From Anagrus nilaparvatae (taxonomy: Eukaryota > Arthropoda > Insecta > Hymenoptera > Mymaridae), in NCBI GenBank assembly GCA_022575985.1, contig JAKSXM010000231.1, positions 3,970,501 to 4,034,500 of the forward strand: a stretch of DNA of 64,000 nt. The letters are read 5' to 3'. The notes under the pieces were generated by a model. The model was not told the DNA's origin, did not search any database, and worked only from the letters and a program-made list of their open reading frames with translations. Shown one piece after another: positions 46,789 through 58,003 of the stretch (positions within the stretch are counted from its first letter, which is position 1; every line of letters begins with the position of its first letter). The position numbers were made by a program, and so were the translations under genes.

Positions 46789-49700
46789 GTATGTTAGAAC
46801 GTGGTAAATTATTCTATTTATTAATTATCAAATATTTTTTGATTCTTTTTCTGTGCTTCGAAATCGCTGAATAATTTTTTTGTTTAATAAGTGAAGGTGA
46901 AATGTGCAGTTTTAATTCGAGATCAAACACGTGTAGTTTTAAATCAAATTCTAGTGCTTAGTTTTAAGTTAATTTTTTTGTTGTTCACGTGGGTGGTAAA
47001 GAATAATTGTTTAAAAAAATAATGACTACCTTTTTATGTCTCAATAAAATGTCAAGTGAAAATAAATATAAAAATCTTTAGATTGTTATATATAATCAAG
47101 ACAAATAATAAATCTAAAAGGCGGGAAAAAATTCTTTTTTTTTCTTTTTATTTTATTTTTTTATTAACAAAAAAACAGTGGGTGAAAAGTGATTCGTAGT
47201 TTATAAATATTTTATCACTATTATTTTAATAAATAAAGCTATTTCTTTTTTCTATTACCAAGAAAAAACCCCTCCCCCCTCTGCGAACATAATTTTTTTT
47301 GCGCGCGATCTAACAAGTTTATAGGTATGCCTACGTAATTGCTACAAATTCTGGAATTGTATTGTCGCTAAGGGCTCGGAAAACCTATATAAGTATAATA
47401 AAACCGTATAATAACTTTTCTATAATTTCTTTAAAATTTTTTGCGTTATTTATTTATTAAATTTTTTGTTGTAAACCACGTGACACTTTTCTTTTTGTTA
47501 TTATAGTTCTAGAGTTTAATTATATACATTTTGAATATTCTAAATTTTTCTTGCATCTTCAATATTTTTTTAATATTAAATAATTTGTTTAACATTTTCC
47601 TTATATTTTTTTTTTGATTCAAATTAAAATTTGATTTTCTCTTAAATTTAAATTCTTCCCTATAAGTTAAAATACTATTTTTTTGATTAACTTCTTAATT
47701 TTTAAATTAATTTCTTCTTTTTTTATGTAGCAATAATGGAAAGAGGTGATAGAGGTGGAATAGGTGGAAGAGGTGGAAAAGGTGGACGAGGTGGACGAGG
47801 TGGAAGAGGAGGAATTGTGGATGAGAGAGGTGATCGAGGTAGAGGATTAATAGTTGCAAGGGGCGGAATGAGACCAAGAGGCAGACCACCGGGGCCCAGG
47901 CGACAAATCCATAGAGGATTTTTGAGAGATGCAGCATTAATGGAGGAAGTCAGACGCATGGACAGTTACTTGGAGAACACTCGTGAGTTTATTTTACTTT
48001 CGTTAATGTTTTCTTTATTTAAGACTTATAAATCTTGTTTAATGATCTTATTATGCATTATGTACTATTTTTAAATTTTCAGAGTACTTTTTCGATCATG
48101 AAAATGGAGAAATCCGAGCTGCAGAGCGAAATATTCAACTAGCTAATCCATTACCACATCCAAACATGGTAGATCCAGTGATAAATGATAATATGGAGAA
48201 TCTGAATGTGCAGAATAATCCAGAGGTACAACTAGAACCTCAAGAAGAGTTGGAGTTTGATATGTTTCCAAATTCGCCTCCAATAATTAATCTCTTATCT
48301 CGCTCACCTTCACCAGAATTAGGTGATTTAGAAAATAATCTTGACATTGGTTTTGAAATTTTGGAGGATGACAGTAATGGTAAATATAATTTATTATATT
48401 TCAATTTCTTAGGCCCTTTCTACACCAGATGATATAATTTTATTTTATGATAATGTTCCCATTTAATTTTTTTTTTTAATGCATAGAAATGGAATTTTGA
48501 AAAAAAAATCTCGTCTGCTGTAGAGAAGGCCTTACCAGTAAAATTTAATTATATGTCATCCATATTAAAAATAATAAAATTTTTTCAGATGTCATTGAAC
48601 AAGGTGTCTTAGAAGCATTATTCAGAGAACAGATCAATGTAAATAATGATGAAAGAAGACATGAGGAGGTTCCTCTAATTGATCAGCAAGCGGAATCTGT
48701 TTCACAAGAACCGGAGGAAAACCTTGCGCTTCTTAACAAAGCAAATCAACTTAAAAGAAAAGGTAAGGTTATTTCTTTTTTGATTACGATAATGATTTTT
48801 TAGTGCAAATTTACGATCAATAAATTTAAGTATGCTTGAATTATAGAATTTTTTTTTTAAATTGCTCGTCTTACAAATAATTTAAAAAAAAGGAAAAAAT
48901 TAAAGAGATACTAACAGTAGTGCATAATTAAAATTGAAAAAATTCAAAAGAATTTTAAAACACAAAAATTTCTTTTTTATAAAAAACTTTTTATATAAAA
49001 CTTATACTTGTACTATATTCATGTACATATTTTTTGGTAAATTTGATAGATTACTAAATTGAATACCTTTCGTAAATATTAAAATATCGAAAGATTGAGA
49101 AGCTAATTCATTAATTAATTGAAAATAAAGCCTATCTTGATCTATTAAAAATAAAATATTTTATTATAATTTTATTTCAAATTGATTTTTAAATTCAAAA
49201 TGAAAACAAGCTAATTAGTAAAAAGAGGACTTAATCTTGACGAGGCATGGGTTATATTGAAGAGTATCTTGAAAATGTGATAAAATATAAAATATAATAA
49301 TATCGTTAAAATTTATTGCTTACCAATAAACCGATGCAGAAATAAAATTTCTAAATGTCGTATACTCTTCTTTTCAAGTTTGGTACTAAAATAGCATTTA
49401 AAAAATTAATATAATATCATTTCATTTGTTAAAAAATGTTTTTTTACTAATAAAGTAAGAACTGGAATTGCCTGAATCTCTGCGATCTTTGTTATACACT
49501 TTTTATAACATCTTAGATAATGCTGCCATTCGGTTTCTCCCTAAAAACAAAATATATTTTTTTTGGAATATAACATGCTAATACTATGTTGAAAAATTAT
49601 TAAATTGTGCTTACATTTTCATCAATAGATTCCATGCCAAAATTATGTAAAATTTGTGCGTTATGTTTAATAGTAATTTAAAAAAAAAATTGCTCTGCAA

Positions 49701-52700
49701 TAATTAAAGAAACATCTGAACATTTACATTTAACGATATTAAAAACAATATTAGAAATCTCTAAGCATTTTAAATAACAATTTGTTTATACGCCTTTTTG
49801 AAAATAAAATGAATTCATCAGAAAAGTCTGATCGATTTTTTGCAACTTTAAAATAATTATTATGATTATATTCAGATGATTATGACTTAGTGTCCAATAC
49901 TAATACTTTTTTATCACTTGAGGAATTAATTAATTAATAAATGAATTCTGGATGATGATGTATTCCTGATACTTTAAGTAACCAATCTTGATGGAATAAT
50001 GTTTATTTTAAAATAGTCACTAATATAGGCAAAAAATATTCTTTAAATATTTAAGCCAATATATCTAAGGCTGCTGCTGATCATTTTTTTAGATTCCAAT
50101 ACTTATTGAGAGTCGTAATTGCTTATATCTTCATCAGCTTTGCGAAAACTGCCATTTGCATATAAATTTTTTAACTGATATACTTTGGATTAACAAACTC
50201 CAGGTCTTATATCCTCATCTTTATCAAGCACCATATTATCTTCTTTTACATCAGCTTTTTCGAGTGTCTCATCTCGTCACTAAAATTGGTACTTATCTAT
50301 TTGTTGTAGAGCCAATGATAAATAAAATTCAAAAGATTCTAAAGCAACAAATTTATCTTAGTCTTCAGTTCTTGTTAACTAATTTGGAATTAATTTGTCT
50401 GTGCAAACTTCTAATAACATTACTATTACCCTGAAAAAATTTTTTCTTACAACTGCATTTATCAACAGCGGTTTAATGAAAAAGATATTCTAAAAACTAT
50501 CTATGTAGATCATAATAGCTTGCTTTCGGTTTATTATAAATTGTTTAATACATGCAATAGCAGTTCTGATTTTATGAGATTAATGTTTAAAAAAATGGAA
50601 AATTTTTAAAATCAAAACATTTAAAGGACGATTTAAAGTATCTGAGTCTAAATGTTCCAAAGAATCTTCAGAAATTTTTTCTGAAGTTCAAAATGCTCCT
50701 TTGCATACGTTATAATCTTTTGAGTCAAGCATTTGACGAAGAGCTGGTAATATAATTCATTCTAATATAATAAATCAGTCCATGTTGTTAAGTCACCCAA
50801 TTCAAAGTGCTATAAATATATATTTATATATGTATCCCATAATTTACAGTCAGAGTAACAGTCAGTAATATTTTAAATAAGTTTCTTAAATAAAATTTGG
50901 AATAAAAAAAGGTTTACGTTATTGTAGTAATTTTTTTCTTTATTCTAATTAATTTGCGTAGCAAAATGGTGTTAAAATGGTCATTATATGACAATTTATA
51001 ACACATCTAAAAAAACTTTTTAATTTTATCTGCAAGTTATAAATAAAATTTTTAAAATAAATAATTTTTTTTTGCTTACAAATGTTTATACTTACAAATT
51101 AAGCATGATCACCCTATGTATCCAATACTTAGACAACATCTTATAAGTTTGTCAGATAAAAAAATTAAGAAGTCCTAAAAATGTTCAAATCATGGAGAAA
51201 TTTGCTCCGCAGGTCATTTCGATGCCTCTAACATGCTTGTACTGAATGTCTGTGAGTAGGTATGTATGTTCGGAAAGGTGTATCCTTAAAATTGCAGAGC
51301 CTATACGATGATACAAAAAAAGTTCTGGATGGAAAATTTCTAAATTTGATCTAGTTGGGCCAGCAGGAAGTTAAAGTTTATTTCATCCAGTCGTTATTGA
51401 GTTATCACAAATACCTATTTCAGATATAAAAAGATGCTTAAAAAATGAATTATTTTTTAATTTTAAGTTATGCTAAGGGTATAACTTATTCATAAAAAAA
51501 GATAATGCACTTCGAGCATATGAAGAAAATAATGCAACTGATTGAGTTCAACCATTGGACACTTATAATCATTGCTTTTGATACCCCAAAAATCCTAAAA
51601 AACAAAGAATATAAATTTTTTTTATAAATTATTTGATTACAAATATTCACTTTAAAGTTACTAATATGAACATCGGAGTAAAAAGTCATCTTCAGGTTCA
51701 CTAGAAAATAATTAAACAGTTATAAATTCAAAAACATAATTTTTGGAGTTAATAAACCGGAATAATCTTTTAGTTATGCAGCCCAAAATAGCTAAAATTT
51801 GTAAATAAAATAATATTATGTACTAATAATAATCTAAAAACAAGTACATAAAACACTCACCAAATGTATTTTGCAGTCATCGTTTAAGAATTACTTACTT
51901 CAGCTTAGATAAATTCTTTAGGTTAATTTAAAAAATACATATTTAAAATTTTTATACTCATCTCAATTAAACCTTTTTTCTTGCACATGTTGAAAAATAA
52001 AGAATTTTTATAAATATTAAAAAATTAAAAACAAATAACGGGCAACGGCCATGAATCTAGCAGACGAATGCACAATTGCAAAAAAAAACCTAACTACTAC
52101 TGAAAGTCTTCTAGTTAAAATTTAAGCGTGTAATTTAAAAAAAATTTTTTTAATTTTTTTACAAATGTGGATTAAAATAATAAATAGTTTTATAAATTTG
52201 TATACTTTTATTAACTTATTATTATTTTTATCCAATTTTTTTTTTAATTACAAAAAGTTAATTTAAAAACAAAAAAGTATCTAAAAATTTCTGCATTTGA
52301 TTTGTTTCATCCGCTATTTGATCGATGAGTTATCGTGCCTAAAATAAAAAAGCCTTAAGTTTTTTATAATTCTTTGGAATTTTTATTACTTTTGGAGTAA
52401 AATTTTCCCAAGTATGAATAAGTCCCATTTTCTTAAGTAGGTATATAAATAAATTAACGTCAAAGGGGTAAAATTGATAATTATTGCATTTTGAAGGCAA
52501 AAATATTTGAGAGTAATAAAAATAATAGTATTGTTTATCAGTAAAACCATAAATTTTATTTAAATCCCTGTTTAAAGTTTTTACCATAATATTGCCATAA
52601 TTAATGTCCATCTGCTTGATGTTTGACCACCATTTTTTTATCAATTTTTTTTGCCTTTCTTAATAAAATCGTAATCTATGTCCCTTACAAACCCGTAGCA

Positions 52701-55700
52701 AGTGAAGATTAACCATAACTTTTTTTGTGTTCATGAAAAGTATAAAAAATGAGGTTTATAAGTAAAATAATTATAGTTTTCAAATTTTTGCTTTTATGTC
52801 TTTATTTAAATTAATTTATCAATGGTTTACAGATGTAATAATTAAAAACTAGAAATGATAGCGAGAATGATAGGCTTTTGATAAGAAAAATTGAATTGCA
52901 TTGTGCAATATTTTGTTAATATTTTATTGTTAAAAATTGACAGTATTTTTTTATGACCTTCCTTGGCTTTGAATACTGAAAAAGAAGTTTAAAAATATAC
53001 TTTCAAGCACTTTTCTGAATTCTGAGAATGATTTTTTAGCTACTTATAAAAAATTATTGCCACAATAAAATGAAAAGAACGTTTGCTCCCATAAATATTT
53101 TTATTCAAAAATTAATGCTTAGATTGTTTATAATAACATTTTACTGGCAACAATTAACAGTAGCTATCTATAATGGAAAGAAAATTAAAATATGTTTTTA
53201 TTAAATTTTGTATTCATTGGGTTAATCCTAATTTAGCTAATCATTTTTCTGGGGTTGTAAATGAATGAAAAATTTTTTATGTATTACGTAACGAAAAAAA
53301 AATATATCTTTACAAAGGTTAGTAAAATCTAAAAATTAAATTAACACATAAAACAAAAATTAAGGTACCGTATAAATACTTAAAAAGAATATATATTTGG
53401 ACAATAAATGTTATAAACAATTTATTGTTTAATTAACAAATAGAAACGGGTTACCACCGTAAAATTTTTGAAAAATTCTTTTTTTATTTTGTTGGCATAT
53501 AATAAATATAAACTTTTTTGGCACTATGCTAAAACTTCTAGAGTGGACCGGCTAATTGTTATAAACAATTTTTTGTCTAATTAACATATGGAGTCTATGG
53601 TGCCAGCCGTTCAATTTTTGAAAAATTCTTTTCTTATTTGTTTACTGCAATAAGTATTAACTTATTGGCACCATGATAAAAGTTCTAAAATGGACTGGCT
53701 TTTTGTTGTAAACAATATATTGTTTAATTAACAAACAGCAATTCGGGTCACCGCCGTTAAATTTTTGAAAAAATGATTTTCTATTTTTTTAGTACAATAA
53801 ATATTTACTTATCGGCACTATGCTAAAAATTCTAGAGTGGACAGGCTTTTTTTTTATAAACAATTTATTGTTTAATTAACAAATAGCAATTCGGGTCACA
53901 ATTACAGGCATCCTAGCGACGCCTTTTTTGCCCTTTTTTGCCTTTTTTTTTTATTTTGAGCCTTTTTTACACTATTTTTTTCATTTTGAACGTAGTACCT
54001 AATTTTTTCCTAATAAAGTACTTATATCGAAAGTTGGGCAAATATGACAGATATGAATTTTTTTCCCATATCCATATTTCATATTTTTTGTTCATGGAAT
54101 CAATGTATGATCAATTTTTTTCCATATAAATATGAAATCCATATTATGGCACTCATATCAATATAGAAAAAAAAAATTATCACATTTGAATTTCATATTC
54201 ATATGATATGGACTCCAAATATATAATATGGATATGTAAAAAAATCCATATCTGTCATGTTTGCCCTCGTGTTTGCCCAACCCTGCTTATCTATAGAATT
54301 TTCGTTTTTACTCGATATGTCCAATTGATACTTAATTTTTTGAAAATTTTTTTCTCAAAATTTTTTACATAAAAGAATAAAAAAAATAGCAATATATTTT
54401 TTCTTTTGGGACGTGGTATTTAATTTTTTTCCATGAAAGTACTAACATCTAGAATGAATTTGTTAATGAGGAACCATAGTGCCAAGTACATGGCAGCGTT
54501 TTTTTGTTTTTCGTTACGTATTACGTCAAAAATTTTTGGAAGGTACTTTTGGACGGCAGCGCGAATTTAATTAAAGGGATTGTGTTTGTAGCAAAATAAA
54601 GTTTTTTGTTTTTATATTGTAAGATTTTATAATTCTAAATGATGAACTATTTAAGAGCTCCATTTAGCTCATCAATTGTCAGATCTCTGAGTCAGAGTTC
54701 TAAGAGTTTTACATTGATTTTTTTCGAAGGAATTTTAAACCTGTTATCACAAATGAATTCAAAACCATCTACATTTGATAAAAACAGAAATATAGACATG
54801 ATTAACACTTTTCTGAGGAGTCGTTCTCAAACCCAATGCGTGTGCATTGCGTTAGTGTATTGATAGTCCTACAGCAATGTAATAACTTAAAAATTGATTT
54901 ATGTTTATTGAATATAAAAATATTACTTATTAAAAAATGCTTTATAAAGTATTGTGTTTAATATAAATAAATATATTAAATAAACAAAGTAAATTAAACT
55001 GCGTAAAGCGTGCTTCACATGTGGTGGGGGCAATTCCTCAGGGAAGAGTTAACAAGAACAAAAATATTATAAAAATTGCAGCCTACATAATATATATATG
55101 TGTATGTATACTTGATATATTTATAGTGTGACAATTATTTGGTGTAAAAACAATATCTTTTCCCTACGCGGTACTCGCAATTTTTTTATGTGCCAAAAAT
55201 AAAAAATGCGATATTTGTGCGAGGGGAAGCACCAGGAGGGCTGTGCTTCCCCTCGACCTCTGCAAATTGATTTTTGCAAAGATATTTTCTTTTAGGTTAC
55301 TCAATATTTTGTGTAATAACCTTTTTTTACCCGAAGTATTATCTAAAATATACTGAATCATAAAAATTATGGACATAAGAACAGAGTCGAATAATTAGTG
55401 ATCAGCAATATAAACTTTGCTAGCTTTCCCTATAGGTTTCACAAGTAGCCGTTGCTTCCCACCTATGATAATAGCTGTTCACATTTTTTTAGTTGCAATA
55501 TTGAGTTACTAAATTAGTGACCGATAAGAATTATAAACATATATAATATTAGTCCAAAATTGTATAATTTGTTGAAAAATGATTGTAAATGTTGACAGAT
55601 TAAACCAATCAACTCGAAAATTTTGATGGATTCGTAAAAAAAATTTCTGAATCCAATCAAATTCTTTTCTATAGTAAAATTTGTCCTTTATTTATATATG

Positions 55701-56528
55701 TATAGGATAGGATAAAATTGATTTACATATTTGAATGTAACTGAAAGTTATATATTTATGTCAATAATGGCTAAAAGAGATTGACAAGAATTAAAATTTC
55801 TATTAGGCTAATTAATGTTAATATTAAAGCAAATAATAATATATTAAGTAATGTGTAAAAATGCCTAATTATTTGTATTATTAAAATTCTAGCCGCAGAC
55901 GAGATGCCTTACTTGTCAAGAAGCCAAAAAAAAACGATTAAAAGAAAAGAATAGTAAGTCTGCATGTTTTTTTTTTATTTTATAACAAAGGTATGTTAAC
56001 CGAGTAATTAAGGCAAATGTAAAGCTATTCTTGATAAAATTAAATTATAAAACAATAAAGAGCAATTTCTTTTTAAATATAGCCTAATCTAAACCAGCAC
56101 GTAATCATATTTTATGATAATCGTTTTAGTATTTTGTGGTTTAGCTAGGATATTCGAAATGAAAATTATTACAAAACGGCAGCAGTAGTAGTATTAGTAA
56201 ATATTTTAAATAAATATTGAACAATAAAATGTTATTAAATGGTATTTTAATTATGGATTAGGTTATGTATTATATAAAAATTATACACAATTTATGTAAT
56301 AAGTTTTATTGTTTTTAATAGGTTATAATCATTTTAAATATGTAATTTTGAGGTTATGTTTTTAGTACAGTGTAGCCATGTCAAAAAGTATCCAACGAAC
56401 ATTATTATCTAAACATAATTACGTGCTGGTGTAGGGAAGGCCTATAAAATAACATACGGTTGATGTACCTAAAATTTATAGTATTTTCTTCTTATTTTTT
56501 TATAAATGAAATTTATTTCAGCGGTTAA
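46690..56528 (+). CDS. Six-exon gene for a 261-aa RG-rich, acidic nuclear-type protein
   Basis: Untranslated exon 1 ends at 46788 (CAG/GTATGT). Coding exons: 47731-47982 (ATG at 47736), 48083-48379, 48589-48762, 55893-55953 and 56522-56528 (stop 56526). The coding length is 786 nt, an exact multiple of three, and the first three coding introns are all phase 1. Residues 1-60 are RG/GG repeats, then [11 protein letters not shown]. The middle (~83-240) is acidic ([16 protein letters not shown]). The end is basic ([17 protein letters not shown]), resembling a bipartite nuclear localisation signal. I recognise no enzyme or named family; nucleic-acid binding through RG repeats is inference. The exon layout copies that of the tail of the minus-strand MULE gene. 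Exons 5-6 are less certain because of the 7.1-kb intron. Confidence 0.62.
48412..48531. mobile_element. PIF/Harbinger-type MITE inside intron 3 of the RG gene
   Basis: The 120-bp element starts GGCCCTTTCTACACCAGA and ends with the inverse of GGCCTTCTCTACAGCAGA, flanked by TTA at 48409-48411 and 48532-48534. Same family as 18517-18654. Confidence 0.8.
48763..53400. other. Long intron of the RG gene, AT-rich part
   Basis: No convincing exon. Around 50,090-50,770 peptide scraps in several frames may be an old pseudogene. An antisense ORF at 52,339-52,644 is listed separately. Confidence 0.4.
52339..52644 (-). CDS. ORF of 101 codons, unknown
   Basis: Starts [18 protein letters not shown] and is rich in Y, F, K and N, with [20 protein letters not shown] in the middle and a stop at 52339. 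It could be a fragment of a gene or transposon, but composition follows the AT-rich background and I recognise no motif. It lies antisense within an intron. Confidence 0.2.
   Translation of the reverse strand: MIKKWWSNIKQMDINYGNIMVKTLNRDLNKIYGFTDKQYYYFYYSQIFLPSKCNNYQFYPFDVNLFIYLLKKMGLIHTWENFTPKVIKIPKNYKKLKAFLF
53401..53905 (+). repeat. Tandem repeat with 147-148-bp period, about 3.3 copies
   Basis: The block TATAAACAATTTATTGTTTA with ATTAAC recurs at 53411, 53559, 53706 and 53854. Between copies AATTTTTGAAAAATTCTTTT and GGCACTATG-x-TAAAA with TCTAGAGTGGAC recur. Copies differ by about 15 percent by eye. Confidence 0.85.
53938..54500 (+). repeat. Third tract of the 465-bp satellite family, interrupted by a foldback
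   Basis: ACGTAGTACCTAATTTTTTC near 53992 and TTTTTACTCGATATGTCCAA onwards at 54,307-54,470 match the subunits of the 13.6-15.5 kb array. The tract ends at GAGGAACCATAGTGCC. A foldback of about 250 bp (54034-54282) splits it. Confidence 0.7.
54034..54282. mobile_element. Foldback MITE (~249 bp) inserted in satellite sequence
   Basis: GGGCAAATATGACAGATATG on the left pairs with the inverse of GGGCAAACATGACAGATATG on the right. The arms are AT-rich with ATATGGATATG motifs. Confidence 0.7.
55220..55255. repeat. GC-rich perfect hairpin
   Basis: CGAGGGGAAGCAC and its exact complement GTGCTTCCCCTCG, with a 10-base loop. The 13-bp stem is mostly G/C in otherwise very AT-rich DNA. Confidence 0.8.
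56081..56442. mobile_element. Diverged member of the TTTCTACACCAGCAC MITE family (~360 bp)
   Basis: The left end has AAACCAGCACGTAATCAT, and the right end is the inverse of CTACACCAGCACGTAATTATG. It lies in intron 5 of the RG gene. Ends are worn and no clean TTA duplication is visible. Confidence 0.6.
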
Positions 56529-57585
56529 TGATAAAGTTATTAAGTATATATACGTTTATATCTCATAATATGTTACTGGAAAAATACTGAATTTCAATAT
56601 ATTATATATAATATTTAAGAATTATTGTTAAATTAACGTTCGCTGAAGATCAAAAAATTTTTTTTGTGTACATTAGAACACCCACATAATGAATCACCCT
56701 TTCTTTGTTGTTTTTATTTGTGTACTTATGGACCTTCGCAATAGATTTAATCAAAAGTCAATTAAGGTAGGGTGCTACTTGGCGCGCTCGGTATTTGAGT
56801 AAAAATTAAAAATTTGTTTTAAGGAAAACGGTAAGAGATTATGAAAAATTTTTTTTTTGAGATGAATAAATACACAAAAAGAGTATTTAAAAAATTTTTT
56901 TTTAATAACTTTTTTTTTTATGTATAAAACTTTAGTTTGAAGTTGACGTGTTTTCATCGGAAAGAGCTAATGATATATCCTTTGGTATACCATTGATAAC
57001 TAAAGTTTGGTAGCACTTAGAAAAAAGAAAAAAAAAGATTTATAATTAATATGAGTACGGTTATCGCGTGAACTAAAATTCTTAAGTTTGGCCAAAAAAA
57101 AAAGTTATGCAAATTTGAAAAAAAAAAAGTTTTTTTACCGATTTTTTGCAAAAAAATATAGAAAAAATTATAATTTTTGCTAAATTTTAGTTCACGTTAA
57201 ATTTACACATGTGTAAAGCATGTGGTAAAAATTTAGAGAAAATCGGCCAAAGCAATTTTTTGCAAGGAGTGGTATCAGGTACAAAAGTGTAGTTTCGAGA
57301 AAAACGCGTTTAAAGTTAAACGCGTTCATATAATGAAAGGCGGGTCGCTTTAGGAAAGAGGATTAAAATAGTATAAAGAATGTTTGAATATTTATAAGAA
57401 AATTTTTATATAATCCTTGATAGTTTTACTAAAAAAAAAAAAATAAAAAAAATTTGATCAAAAAAATTTTCCCCAAGTAGCCCCTACCTCAAATTAAAAA
57501 TCACTCTAGTCAAGTTGTTTATTTTGCTAATTACTTTGATAGTTAGTTTTTGTTAATTCCTGTATTTTTCAAATGAAATATAGTA
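56529..57585. other. AT-rich stretch without recognisable gene
   Basis: Only A/T runs and no repeat that I can define. A patch near 57,300-57,350 (GAAAAACGCGTTTAAAGTTA, CGGGTCGC) is GC-richer. Confidence 0.4.
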
Positions 57586-57587
57586 TA

Positions 57588-58003
57588 CTGGAACCTCGAA
57601 AATCCTAACTAAAGAAAGCAGATAGCGATCTGGATAAACAAAAATCCGGATTGACCGAATTTTCCAAAAACACTTAAAGAATACTTTTAATTAACATTTC
57701 AATATATATATTTTTTTATTTATTGTGCACACAAAATCTTTACTGAAGTACGATATCTTTGGGAGGCATGGATTAAACCATTAGACGTATGATATTCATG
57801 GAAAGAATCAATCTCATAGAAAAATAAAAAATTTATAAAACTTAAACATATTTAAATTCAAAAAAACAAAAAATAAAAGTTTCAAAATTGGTTTACTATT
57901 TAATAACAGAAAAAAAAAATCAAAAAATGTCTAAATAAAATTTAATTTTTTGGCAAAAGCCTGTCCGGATTAAACGGACTTTCGGATCATCGGGTTTCCA
58001 GTG
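57588..58003. mobile_element. pogo/Tigger-like MITE (~416 bp)
   Basis: Left end CTGGAACCTCGAAAATCC and right end, inverted, CACTGGAAACCCGATGATCC resemble pogo-family termini (CAGTGGAACCTCGATAATCC-like). TA lies at both junctions. Both ends also carry ATCCGGA motifs. No transposase frame. Confidence 0.6.

Noticed and set aside
47707..47959. Minus-strand ORFs over the RG exon of the plus gene
   Set aside because: Pro/Leu-rich shadows of RG repeats.
50090..50770. Peptide scraps in several frames inside the long intron of the RG gene
   Set aside because: No frame stays open, no motif is recognised, and no splice pair could be fixed, so no gene is called.
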